Below are positions 1 through 11,494 of a DNA stretch of 64,000 nucleotides, piece after piece. Within the stretch, counting starts at the first letter, position 1, and every line of letters begins with the position of its first letter. The position numbers were made by a program, and so were the translations under genes. The stretch is from Lentzea albidocapillata (GTDB lineage: Bacteria; Actinomycetota; Actinomycetes; Mycobacteriales; Pseudonocardiaceae): assembly GCF_000719115.1 (NCBI RefSeq), contig NZ_JOEA01000010.1:124001-188000 (forward strand). Direction: 5' to 3'. The notes beneath the pieces are model-generated. The model searched no databases and was not told the DNA's origin. It saw only the letters and a list, made by a program, of their open reading frames with translations.

Positions 1-45
1 GGACGTCCCACGATCCGGTCGCCAAGTTCCATCAACCCCAGATCT

Positions 46-93
46 GTGACTACTCTGTCCGACGTGTGGCGTTCCCTCCTGCTTCGCTGCCGT

Positions 94-105
<12 letters not shown>
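46..105 (+). CDS. leuL: leuA leader peptide (putative attenuator peptide)
   Basis: A 19-codon reading frame starts with GTG and ends in TGA 78 bases before leuA. It translates as (M)TTLSDVWRSLLLRCRDGV, with three consecutive leucine codons CTC CTG CTT at 76-84. The stop codon lies in the loop of the hairpin at 94-123. Leucine-rich leader peptides before leuA are an established feature of amino-acid attenuation, including in actinobacteria. I infer that ribosomes stalled on the Leu codons during leucine starvation alter the downstream RNA fold. No clear Shine-Dalgarno sequence precedes the GTG, so the peptide may be translated from a leaderless or nearly leaderless transcript. Confidence 0.7.
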
Positions 106-2007
<1,902 letters not shown>

Positions 2008-2018
2008 ATCGTTCTGGG

Positions 2019-2966
2019 CTAACCGAGTACAAGCGACGGGGAGGACGCGTGCGGCACCAGTTGCCGCGGCGCGCCCTCCCCGTTCGCTTGCGCGGCCCAG
2101 ATGCCCTCACCCGGCAGGCCGTAGGCAATGGTGTCGTTGTCGAGCCACACGACCTGGTCGTCGATCCCACGGGTCTCGGCCAGGGGTGTCTCCACCATCG
2201 TGGTCAGGTCCAGCACGTGCTGGCGCCACGGTCGCGCGCCGTCGCCGGGCACGCGCTTCTTGAACGCCACGCGCTTGCCGTCCGGGGAGAGCGACGGGCA
2301 TTCGGCGTTCTCCCGCAACGTCTTCGCCGACTCGTCCACCGCGTCGCCCTGCACCAGGTAGGTCTTTCCGGCGGTGCTCATCGTCGCGTAGTACGTGCGG
2401 TCGTCCGGGGCGAACGTGACGCCCCACCAGTTCATGTCGTTGACGGTCTTCATGCCCGCGACGGACGTGCCCTCGATGTTGCTGGCGTAGGCCTCCGTCT
2501 GCTGGTCGAAGATCGCGGTGCGGGTGGAGAACGTGCCTGCCTGCGCGTACGAGTCGCCGGTGACGAACGTCGTCCACGACGCCATCCGCCCGTCCGCCGA
2601 CAGCTTGGCGCGGTTGGGCACGCCGTCGACCTCGACGCGGCGGCGTTCGGCCAGCCCGCGGTCGACGAACACCGCGGTCGAGCCGGGCAACGGGCCGGAG
2701 GCGTCCGCGAGGCACAGCCCCTGCCCGCCTGCCGTGAAGAACCGCTTGCAGGACAACGAGCTCACCCGCCGCGGACCGGACGGGTCGGTCAGCGGCACCG
2801 ACGCCACCCTGCCGCTCACCTCGTCCACGAACATCAGCCGTCCGGACGAGAGTTCGACCGGACCCTGTTCCACGGCAACGGAAATCTCGGCCGGAGCGCG
2901 CAGGGCGTAGGCGGTGGCGCCCGCGCCCAGCGCGATCACGGCGGCGATCACGATCAGGATCCTCAC
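2019..2966 (-). CDS. membrane-anchored TolB-like beta-propeller protein
   Basis: The 315-residue product begins with an uncleaved-looking hydrophobic segment (VRILIVIAAVIALGAGATAY) and continues as a mostly extracytoplasmic domain. Repeated blade-like motifs such as SADGRMASW, APDDRTYYA and SPDGKRVAF resemble WD40/TolB propellers. I chose the GTG at 2966 because it forms a GTGA overlap with the MFS stop, which implies translational coupling; a GTG at 2978 is also in frame. Its last codons lie in the leuA terminator hairpin. The function is unknown. It may sense or bind something on the cell surface in connection with the upstream exporter. Confidence 0.8.
   Translation of the reverse strand: MRILIVIAAVIALGAGATAYALRAPAEISVAVEQGPVELSSGRLMFVDEVSGRVASVPLTDPSGPRRVSSLSCKRFFTAGGQGLCLADASGPLPGSTAVFVDRGLAERRRVEVDGVPNRAKLSADGRMASWTTFVTGDSYAQAGTFSTRTAIFDQQTEAYASNIEGTSVAGMKTVNDMNWWGVTFAPDDRTYYATMSTAGKTYLVQGDAVDESAKTLRENAECPSLSPDGKRVAFKKRVPGDGARPWRQHVLDLTTMVETPLAETRGIDDQVVWLDNDTIAYGLPGEGIWAAQANGEGAPRQLVPHASSPSLVLG
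2031..2089. terminator. long bidirectional hairpin terminator
   Basis: Starting 24 bases after the leuA stop, about 28 bases (AAGCGA, CGGGGAGG, GCG, GCGGCA) pair almost completely with the segment ending at 2089 (TGCCGC, CGC, CCTCCCCG, TCGCTT), with a few bulges. It lies wholly within the last codons of the convergent TolB-like gene, so it terminates leuA while also encoding protein. No strong U-run is visible. Confidence 0.7.
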
Positions 2967-4096
2967 CAAGCGAACCACGTCCAAAGAGCACCGAAGAGAA
3001 CGGAAGAGGCGGCGCGGGCGAGCACCTGCCCGGTCTGCAGCAGGGCCAGACCGGACGTGCGCAGCTCGTCCGGGATCATCGGCCCGGCAACGGCCATGAG
3101 CACGCCGTCGGTGCACGCGTAGAAGAGCCCGTGCAGCACCAGAACGCCGACCAGCAGGGAGATCCCGGAAACACCGGCGAGCAGCACGTACGCGCCGAGC
3201 AGCGCGAAATGTCCGAAAAGGAAGATCTTCCACCGGCCCACGCGATCGGCCAGTGAGCCCAGCGGCACGGCGGCGAGCAGGTACACACCGGCCGTACCGA
3301 GGGGCAGCAACGCGATGTAAGCGAGCTCGACGTCGAGCTTCTTCTGCAGCAACAGGTAGATGAACCCGTCGCCCAGCGTCAGGAACCCGAGCCCGCACGC
3401 GACCAGGCAGACCCGCCGGAACGGCCTGGACCGCAGCAACCCGAAAGCCGATCGCAGCGACACCGCGACGCGTGGCAGCACGTCCCGGTGATCACGCACG
3501 AAGAGCACCAGAACCAGAAAACCCAGTGCGGCGAAGCAGAAGCTCACCACGAACACCACGTCGTAGCGGGCCGGCAACGTCCACAGGAGACAGAACGCCA
3601 GCAGTGGGCCGAGGAACGCGCCCACGGTGTCCATCGCGCGGTGGACACCGAAAGCCCGGCCCAGCGCCGAAGGCTCGCTGCTCAACGTGATCAGCGCGTC
3701 CCTCGGCGCGGTGCGCAGGCCCTTGCCGGTCCGGTCCCCGGCCAGCACGAGCCCCATCGCGGTGGCCGAGGTCCCGGCGGCGAGCAGGCCGAGCTTGCCC
3801 AGCGCCGAGATCCCGTACCCGAGTCCGGCCACGAACTTGCGCCGTTGCCAGCGGTCCGCGGCGTGACCGCCCACCACGCGGACCAGTGCCGTCACACCGG
3901 TGTAGATGCCGTCGAGCACACCGAACTGCAGTGGGGAGAACCCCAGTCCCAGCACCAGGTACAGCGGCAGGATGGCGGTGACCATCTCGGACGAGACGTC
4001 CGTGAGCAGGGACACCGCGCCCAACGCGAGCACGTTCCCCGCGATCCTGCCGGTGCCACCAGATGCCGGAGCTTGTCTAGCGGTAGCGATGTACAC
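2963..4096 (-). CDS. MFS transporter
   Basis: This is a 377-residue major facilitator protein with about 11-12 hydrophobic segments. The N-terminal first helix contains SLLTDVSSEM, a motif typical of one MFS drug/metabolite exporter branch, and GGHAADRWQRRK gives the loop 2-3 signature. It starts at GTG with GGAGG five bases upstream. The gene overlaps the next gene by GTGA, so the two are probably one transcription unit. The substrate cannot be told from sequence. The 46-bp gap to the upstream phosphoesterase gene contains direct repeats but no obvious terminator. Confidence 0.9.
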   Translation of the reverse strand: MYIATARQAPASGGTGRIAGNVLALGAVSLLTDVSSEMVTAILPLYLVLGLGFSPLQFGVLDGIYTGVTALVRVVGGHAADRWQRRKFVAGLGYGISALGKLGLLAAGTSATAMGLVLAGDRTGKGLRTAPRDALITLSSEPSALGRAFGVHRAMDTVGAFLGPLLAFCLLWTLPARYDVVFVVSFCFAALGFLVLVLFVRDHRDVLPRVAVSLRSAFGLLRSRPFRRVCLVACGLGFLTLGDGFIYLLLQKKLDVELAYIALLPLGTAGVYLLAAVPLGSLADRVGRWKIFLFGHFALLGAYVLLAGVSGISLLVGVLVLHGLFYACTDGVLMAVAGPMIPDELRTSGLALLQTGQVLARAASSVLFGALWTWFAW

Positions 4097-4104
4097 GACG
4101 GCCT

Positions 4105-4147
4105 CCGATCAACAGCCAGATCCGATTAGCTGCCAGATCCGATCAAC
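4105..4147. repeat. short direct repeats upstream of the MFS gene
   Basis: CCGATCAAC occurs at 4105-4113 and again at 4139-4147. Between them GCCAGATCCGAT is repeated at 4115 and 4132 with a 17-base period. The right copy overlaps the stop codon of the phosphoesterase gene. The array could be an operator for the MFS gene or a local duplication. Confidence 0.5.
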
Positions 4148-5711
4148 GACAGTTGTAGGGACCGGCCTTGTCGCGCACCTTGCCCGCCGTGTCGATGACC
4201 TCCCACGAGTAGGAGCGACCGGACAGGGTGAACTTCACGACGCCGTGCGAGTCGGCGAACCAGTTCTCCACGCCCGCACGGGGCTTGACGTTGGAGTAGA
4301 GGTAGTCACCGCCGATGCCGATGATCGCGGAGCGCATGCCGTTGGCCTGGTCGATCGATCCGCTCTTGCTCAGCGGGGCCAGTCGCTCGTAGTGGTGGTC
4401 GTGACCACTGAGCACCAGGTCCGCCTTGGCGTCGGCGAAGGCGTTCCACACCGTCGTCATCTTGGACTTGTCGCCGTACTCACCCGAGTTGAAGCGCGGG
4501 TGGTGCCAGTAACCGACGACGCACGCCTTGGTGTTCGCGGCGAGGTCGGCCTTCAGCCAGCTCATCTGCGTCGAGTCGGCACCCGTGTCGTACATCTTCT
4601 GGGAGTCGATCGAGACGAAGTGGAAGTCGCCGGCTTCCCAGCTGTAGAACGGCTTGCCCTGCGGGTAGGCCTGGGCACCGAAGTAGGACTTGTAGCCGTT
4701 GAGGCCGTCCTCCCACTCGTGGTTGCCGGTCGCGGGGTGGGTGATGCTCTTGTACCTGCCCCACGACTTGTCGTAGTGGTTCCGGAACTCCGTGATCGTG
4801 CCGCTGTCGTACTGGTTGTCGCCGACCGTGAGGATGTGGTTCGGCTTGATCTGGTCGATCAGCCTCGCGGTCTCGTAGTGCTCCCTGTTCGTCAGCGACG
4901 CGATGTCACCGGCCGCGACGACCGTGATGGTGTCGCCGGGCGCGGCCGGCAGGGTCGTCGCCTGCACCGAGTTGCTTGCGGGACCGAGGTTTCCGGCCGC
5001 GTCACGCGCCTTGACGGTGTAGGTGAACGCCGTACCGGACGCGAGGCCCGTGTCGGTGAACGTGGTGCCGGTCGGAGTGCCCACGACACTGCCGTTGCGC
5101 AGGACGTCGTAGCCGGTCACGCCGACGTTGTCGGTCGCGGCCGTCCACTGCAGACTGACCGAGCTCGACGTCGTGCCGGTGCTGGCGAGCCCGGACGGCG
5201 CGGTCGGCGCCGTGTTGTCACCGTTGGAGTTGCTGCCCCAGACCTCGAGGTCGAAGATCGAGTAACCCCACGCCGTGCCGCGCTTGGTGCCGTAGATCCG
5301 CACGTAGCGGCCTGACGTGCTCAGGGTCGTGTCGTCGATGCCACCGTTCTGACCGGTGAGGGTCTTCTTGGTGCTCCACGACGAGCCGTCGCTGGACGTC
5401 TGGATCTTGTACTCGGAGGCGTACGCCGCCTCCCAATTGATCTTGACCCTCGAGATGGTGGCGGCGCCACCGAGGTCGACGGCGATCCACTGCGGATCGA
5501 CGCCCTCGAGGCTCGCCCACCGGGTGGTCGAGTTCCCGTCGACGGCGTTGGCGCCGCCGAAGGTCTCGGCCTCGACGGACGAGACAGTGGTGGGTTTGTT
5601 GGCGGACAGCAGGGAGTCAGCCGCGTTGGCCGTACCCGACGCGGCGATCTGGGGGACCACCAACGCGAACAGGGCGATCGCGACACCAGCTCTGGTGTGC
5701 TTTTTGATCAC
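4143..5711 (-). CDS. secreted metallophosphoesterase with discoidin and FN3 domains
   Basis: This 522-residue exported protein has four parts: a signal peptide (about 1-30), an F5/8 type C (discoidin/CBM32-like) domain (about 40-165), a fibronectin type III domain (about 175-255) and a calcineurin-like metallophosphoesterase (about 265-500). Metal-binding motifs are GDIAS, VGDNQYDS, GNHEW, WHHPRF and GHDHHYERL, all intact. I chose GTG at 5711 because AGGAGG lies six bases upstream; the longer frame would start with a TTG inside that ribosome binding site. It probably hydrolyses phosphoesters outside the cell after binding a glycan or surface. An ATTGG-N12-CCAAT palindrome sits upstream. Confidence 0.92.
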   Translation of the reverse strand: MIKKHTRAGVAIALFALVVPQIAASGTANAADSLLSANKPTTVSSVEAETFGGANAVDGNSTTRWASLEGVDPQWIAVDLGGAATISRVKINWEAAYASEYKIQTSSDGSSWSTKKTLTGQNGGIDDTTLSTSGRYVRIYGTKRGTAWGYSIFDLEVWGSNSNGDNTAPTAPSGLASTGTTSSSVSLQWTAATDNVGVTGYDVLRNGSVVGTPTGTTFTDTGLASGTAFTYTVKARDAAGNLGPASNSVQATTLPAAPGDTITVVAAGDIASLTNREHYETARLIDQIKPNHILTVGDNQYDSGTITEFRNHYDKSWGRYKSITHPATGNHEWEDGLNGYKSYFGAQAYPQGKPFYSWEAGDFHFVSIDSQKMYDTGADSTQMSWLKADLAANTKACVVGYWHHPRFNSGEYGDKSKMTTVWNAFADAKADLVLSGHDHHYERLAPLSKSGSIDQANGMRSAIIGIGGDYLYSNVKPRAGVENWFADSHGVVKFTLSGRSYSWEVIDTAGKVRDKAGPYNCR

Positions 5712-5746
5712 TTCGTTCCTCCTGGGCAAGGGCGGCGGCTCGAAGG

Positions 5747-5768
5747 ATTGGTAAACAAGCTTTCCAAT
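5747..5768. promoter_or_regulatory. candidate operator for the phosphoesterase gene
   Basis: ATTGG (5747-5751) and CCAAT (5764-5768) flank a largely symmetric AT-rich centre (TAAACAAGCTTT). This stands out in a GC-rich background, 36 bases upstream of the GTG start. Its position and symmetry suggest a dimeric repressor site. No regulator is encoded beside it. Confidence 0.4.
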
Positions 5769-6142
5769 TGAGTTCGGACGTTAACCGCGGCCGAACACGC
5801 AGGTCAACGGCAGAAGCGCTGGATGAATCGATGACAGATCGGAGGTCTGTCGGCAGAACCGAGCGGTCATCGGCAGTCACGACGTGACCGCTCGACGCAT
5901 ATGGCCTGGATCACACCTGGCCCGCTGGCATGTGCGGCCTTCGACCGGATCACGCACCCGTCCAAGGACAAGGCCGGCGGCGACCGGGATTCGTGCCGGG
6001 AAACCTCCCCGGGTCACGCCCAGTCATGCCCTTTCGGTCAGCGGACAGGGCCGTTCGGACGAGCCGGGCGTGCTACCTGTGGGCACGCTGAAGAAACACC
6101 CAGGTCGGGATTGTTCACCTGGGTCACGTACGTTCACCGATC
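5769..6142. other. divergent intergenic region
   Basis: About 370 bases separate the phosphoesterase operator from the DedA start. Reading frames exist here on the plus strand, but they have no recognisable product, run out of frame through dedA and lack a ribosome binding site. I see no RNA gene and no convincing -35/-10 pair. The promoters of both flanking genes presumably lie here. Confidence 0.5.
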
Positions 6143-6718
6143 ATGAGCACCGCAGCCAGCCTCATAGTGCTGTTCCTGGTCGCCGTCGTGCCGCTGGCAC
6201 CGACGGAGGCCGTGCTCATCGGCGCCGGCGTCCTGGCGGCGTCCGGTCAGGTGCCGCTCTACCTGGTCGTGCTCGTCGCCGCGGCCGGGTGCCTGCTCAG
6301 CGACATGATCAACTTTACCGCAGGGCGCCGGATGGGGATGCGGGCCCTCGACAAGGTCAACAGGAACGCCAAGGCGCGGTCGATGGTCGTGTGGACGGCC
6401 GACCAGCTCGCGACGAAGGGCGAGACGATCCTCATCGCGGCACGGTTCCTGCCCGCGGGCGGCATCGTCGGGGCGCTGCTGACGGGGGCGCTGAAGTGGC
6501 CGCTGCGCCGGTTCGTGCCGGTCGCGGCACTCGGGTCGGCGCTGTGGAGCCTCTACCCCGCCACCGTGGGGTACATCGGCGGTCAGCTCGTCGACGAGGC
6601 GTGGCTCGCGATGCTGTTGTCGTTCGGCGTGGCCACGCTCATCTCCGTCCCGATCGGCATGGCGATCCGGGCGCGCAACGCCAACCGCACTCTCTCGTAC
6701 GCCGAGGCGTCGTCGTAG
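6143..6718 (+). CDS. DedA-family membrane protein
   Basis: This 191-residue integral membrane protein has about five hydrophobic segments. The DedA core motif appears as AARFLPAGGIVGALLTGAL near residue 100, and a re-entrant-type helix lies at the N terminus (VPLAPTEAVLIGAGVLAASG). DedA proteins are implicated in lipid carrier recycling and membrane homeostasis; the exact substrate here is unknown. It is slightly short for the family. The last 45 codons are antisense to the C terminus of the TetR gene, and both sequences look genuine in that stretch. Confidence 0.88.
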   Translation: MSTAASLIVLFLVAVVPLAPTEAVLIGAGVLAASGQVPLYLVVLVAAAGCLLSDMINFTAGRRMGMRALDKVNRNAKARSMVVWTADQLATKGETILIAARFLPAGGIVGALLTGALKWPLRRFVPVAALGSALWSLYPATVGYIGGQLVDEAWLAMLLSFGVATLISVPIGMAIRARNANRTLSYAEASS

Positions 6719-7164
6719 AGCACCGCGAACCGGTCCGCGGCCGCCAGCAGGGCGTCCACCTCGAACGCCATCTGGGCGTCGCCGCACAGCCGTTCCAGCA
6801 GTGAGATCCAGCGCAGGTTGAAGAGCATCAACGCGTCGCGCACGCGGCCGGGACGAGCGGCGAACTCCGAGCGGGTCACGACGAAGAAGCAGCCGCCGGG
6901 GAACACGCGCCGCTTCGAGTAGTCGAGCCAGCGTTCGCTCAGGTCCAGGAGCGTTCCGCCCGCCATCACGACCTCGCGCGCGAAGATCTCCGCTGCCGTG
7001 TGCACGGTGCAGATCTGCAGTTCTTCCTTGGCGCCGAAGTGCGAGAACACCCCGCTCTTGCTCATGCCGAGCTCGACCGCGAGCCGCCCGATCGTGACGC
7101 CCTCCAGGCCGTCGACCGAGGCGATCTCCGCCGCGCGCAGGAGGATCGAGCCACGACTGTCCAT
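6583..7164 (-). CDS. TetR-family transcriptional regulator
   Basis: This is a 193-residue regulator with an N-terminal HTH (ILLRAAEIASVDGLEGVTIG, then LAVELGMSKSGVFSHFGAKE) and a C-terminal ligand domain that contains GGCFFVVTRSEF and the usual ending near DALLAAADRF...LRAR. It starts at ATG. The 3' 136 bases overlap the convergent dedA gene. Upstream lies the terminator of the peptide-transporter operon, so it has its own promoter in 7165-7199. Its target is not evident; dedA or itself are possible. Confidence 0.9.
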   Translation of the reverse strand: MDSRGSILLRAAEIASVDGLEGVTIGRLAVELGMSKSGVFSHFGAKEELQICTVHTAAEIFAREVVMAGGTLLDLSERWLDYSKRRVFPGGCFFVVTRSEFAARPGRVRDALMLFNLRWISLLERLCGDAQMAFEVDALLAAADRFAVLYDDASAYERVRLALRARIAMPIGTEMSVATPNDNSIASHASSTS

Positions 7165-7199
7165 CCACCGAGGACAACGCAGAGCCCTGGAGAAACGAA

Positions 7200-7228
7200 C
7201 GGGGCCACCTCGAAGTGAGGTGGCCCCG
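7200..7228 (-). terminator. terminator of the peptide-transporter operon
   Basis: GGGGCCACCTC (7201-7211) pairs perfectly with GAGGTGGCCCC (7217-7227), and an extra C-G pair closes the base. It lies 16 bases after the stop of the last ABC-transporter gene. The hairpin is symmetric, so it can also shield the operon from transcription arriving from dedA. Confidence 0.8.
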
Positions 7229-7243
7229 GCCGGAGAACACGAA

Positions 7244-9345
<2,102 letters not shown>

Positions 9346-9351
9346 GACGAC

Positions 9352-10284
9352 TCACCGCCTGTTCTTCGGGTCGAGGGCTTCCCGCAGGGTCTCGCCCATG
9401 AGCGTGAAACCGAGCGCGACGATGATGATGCAGACCGCGGGCCACGCGGCGAGGTGCGGATGCGTGTCGAAGACGTTCTGCACGTCGCCGAGCATCTGCC
9501 CCCACTCCGGGATCCGGTCGTCCGGGTTGCCGAGGCCGAGGAACGACAGCGCGGCCGCCTCGATGATCGCGGTGGCCAGGACGAGCGTGGACTGCACGAT
9601 CACCGGGCTGAGCGAGTTCGGCAGCATGTGCCGGAACACGATCGCGCCCTTCTTGACGCCGAGCGCCGTGGCCGCCAGCACGTGATCGCTGTGCCGTTGC
9701 GCGAGCATCGAGCCTCTGAGCAATCGCGCGAACACGGGTATCTGCACGATCGCGACCGCGAGGATCACGGTGAACTGGCTCGGCCGGGCGAACATCGCCG
9801 CGATCGAGAACGCCAGCAGCAGCGACGGCAGCGACAGCATGACGTCGACCAGGCGCATGACGACCGAGTCGACCCAGCCGCCGATGGCGCCCGCGAGCGT
9901 GCCCAGGATCAGGCCGCCGGTGAGACCGATCAGCGTCGCGCCGACACCGACGATCAACGTCTGCTGCGAGCCGACCAGCAGGCGCGAGAAGAAGTCGCGG
10001 CCCTGCAGGTCACCACCGAGCGGGTGGCCCGGCTGGGCGGGCGGGATCTCGTTGCGCGCCTTGATGACCTGCTCGATCAGCAGCTTGTCGGACGGGTCGT
10101 GCGGGGCGAGCCACGGCGACAGCAGCGACACCACGATGAAGATGCCGATGATGGTCGCGCCGATGAGGAACACCGGGCTGCGCCGAAGCCGCTTCCACGC
10201 GCTCGCCGCGAGCGATACGCCCGCGGTGTCGGCGAGGTCGTCGATCTTTTCCTTCTTGGAGACTCCGAGTGCCACTGCGCTCAC
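9352..10284 (-). CDS. peptide ABC transporter permease (DppC/OppC type)
   Basis: This is a 310-residue permease. It has the N-terminal OppC_N segment (WKRLRRSPVFLIGATIIGIF), a periplasmic-type loop with HPLGGDLQGRDFFSRLL and a C-terminal BPD_transp_1 domain with the EAA-like loop (AATALGVKKGAIVFRHMLPN). The GTG start forms a GTGA overlap with the stop of the preceding permease. Together with the DppB-type protein it forms the membrane channel. Confidence 0.95.
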   Translation of the reverse strand: MSAVALGVSKKEKIDDLADTAGVSLAASAWKRLRRSPVFLIGATIIGIFIVVSLLSPWLAPHDPSDKLLIEQVIKARNEIPPAQPGHPLGGDLQGRDFFSRLLVGSQQTLIVGVGATLIGLTGGLILGTLAGAIGGWVDSVVMRLVDVMLSLPSLLLAFSIAAMFARPSQFTVILAVAIVQIPVFARLLRGSMLAQRHSDHVLAATALGVKKGAIVFRHMLPNSLSPVIVQSTLVLATAIIEAAALSFLGLGNPDDRIPEWGQMLGDVQNVFDTHPHLAAWPAVCIIIVALGFTLMGETLREALDPKNRR

Positions 10285-11285
10285 CTCGTCCTGATGCGCG
10301 GGTCGATGAGCGCGTACGAGAGGTCGACCAACAGATTGACCACGACGTAGACGATCGTGGCCATGATGATCAACAGCAGCAGCACCGGATAGTCACGCCG
10401 TTCGAACCCGATGGCCAGCGCCTGGCCGACCCCTGGGATCACGAACACCTTCTCGGTGAGCACCGCGCCGGAGAGCAGTGCGCCGGTCTGCAGACCGATC
10501 GTCGTGACGACCGGCAGCATCGAGTTGCGCAGCACGTGCCGGCGGCGGATCACCGATGCGGTGAGGCCCTTCGACTCGGCGGTGCGCACGAAGTCCTCGT
10601 CGAGCACGTCGAGCACGGCCGCCCTGGTGATCCGGAAGATCACCGCGAACGGGATCGTGGCGAGTGCGATGGCCGGCAGGATCAGGTGCTTCAACGCGTC
10701 GAGCGTCGCGTCGAACTCACCGGTGAGGATGCCGTCGAGGGTGAAGAAGCCGGTGACGCGGGTGGCGTTGATGTCGCCCTGGCGGCCGAACGAGGGAAGG
10801 CCGAGAGCGGCCGAAGCCGCGTCCTTGAGCACGTAGGCCAGGAAGAACACCGGCACGGCCACGCCGATGAGCGAGCCGATGACGCTGAGGTTGTCGAACA
10901 GGCCGCCGCGACGCTTCGCGGCGAGGTAACCGAGCGGAACGCCGACGAGGATCGCGATCACGATCGCGAAGAAGCTGAGCTCGATCGTCGCGGGGAACCG
11001 CTGGACGAAGATGTCGAGGGCCGAGTCACCGGGCTGAACACCGGTGGAGACGCCGAAGTCACCGGACGCCGCACGCCCGAGGAACTTGAAGTACTGCACG
11101 ATGATCGGCTGATCGAGGCCGAGTTGCTTGGTGAGGGCTTCTCGCGACTCCGGCGTAGCGCGCTCTCCCAGGAGGGCCGAAACCGGCCCTCCTGGGAGGA
11201 GTCGCATCCACGCGAAGAGCAGCAGCGAGAGCACCAGCACCACGCCGACCAGCTGGACCAGCCGTCGAATGGTGTAGCGGAGCAC
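10281..11285 (-). CDS. peptide ABC transporter permease (DppB/OppB type)
   Basis: This 334-residue permease has six predicted membrane segments. It begins MLRYTIRRLVQLVGVVLVLS, the family N terminus, and has the cytoplasmic EAA loop near KGLTASVIRRRHVLRNSMLP. Codons 30-40 encode the conserved periplasmic-loop motif LLPGGPVSALLGE inside a perfect 15-bp inverted repeat. It is the first of the four transport genes after the binding protein, from which it is separated by 209 bases that hold a GC hairpin. That spacing suggests the binding protein is made in excess. Confidence 0.95.
   Translation of the reverse strand: MLRYTIRRLVQLVGVVLVLSLLLFAWMRLLPGGPVSALLGERATPESREALTKQLGLDQPIIVQYFKFLGRAASGDFGVSTGVQPGDSALDIFVQRFPATIELSFFAIVIAILVGVPLGYLAAKRRGGLFDNLSVIGSLIGVAVPVFFLAYVLKDAASAALGLPSFGRQGDINATRVTGFFTLDGILTGEFDATLDALKHLILPAIALATIPFAVIFRITRAAVLDVLDEDFVRTAESKGLTASVIRRRHVLRNSMLPVVTTIGLQTGALLSGAVLTEKVFVIPGVGQALAIGFERRDYPVLLLLIIMATIVYVVVNLLVDLSYALIDPRIRTR
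11165..11198. repeat. perfect 15-bp inverted repeat inside the DppB-type gene
   Basis: CTCCCAGGAGGGCCG (11165-11179) is followed after four bases by its exact reverse complement (11184-11198). In the coding direction it spans the codons for LPGGPVSALLGE. The protein motif is conserved, but full third-position complementarity is not required by it. Confidence 0.75.
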
Positions 11286-11354
11286 TTGAGCTACCCCGTT
11301 GTTCTCTTGTGGTGGGAGGGGGTGTCACGACCGGCAGCCTCGACCGCGCCTTCC

Positions 11355-11372
11355 GGCGCCCAGCAGGGCGCC
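11355..11372. promoter_or_regulatory. GC hairpin between binding protein and permease genes
   Basis: GGCGCCC (11355-11361) pairs with GGGCGCC (11366-11372) around an AGCA loop in the 209-bp gap. No U-run follows on the minus strand, so I read it as a partial terminator or an mRNA-stabilising stem, as often lies after solute-binding-protein genes. The rest of the gap shows nothing else. Confidence 0.5.
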
Positions 11373-11494
11373 TCGCGGCACCGGCCCCACGTCCACAGCC
11401 AACCAGGATGAGGACGCGGGGCCGGCGCCACGACGCACCCGTCTGGCCACCGAAATACGGGGCCGACGCTGCCGGTCGAGACACTGGTCTCAGC

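Noticed and set aside
5884..6804. Plus-strand frame of about 300 codons covering the phosphoesterase-DedA gap
   Set aside because: It runs out of frame through dedA, is Arg-rich with no recognisable domain and has no ribosome binding site.
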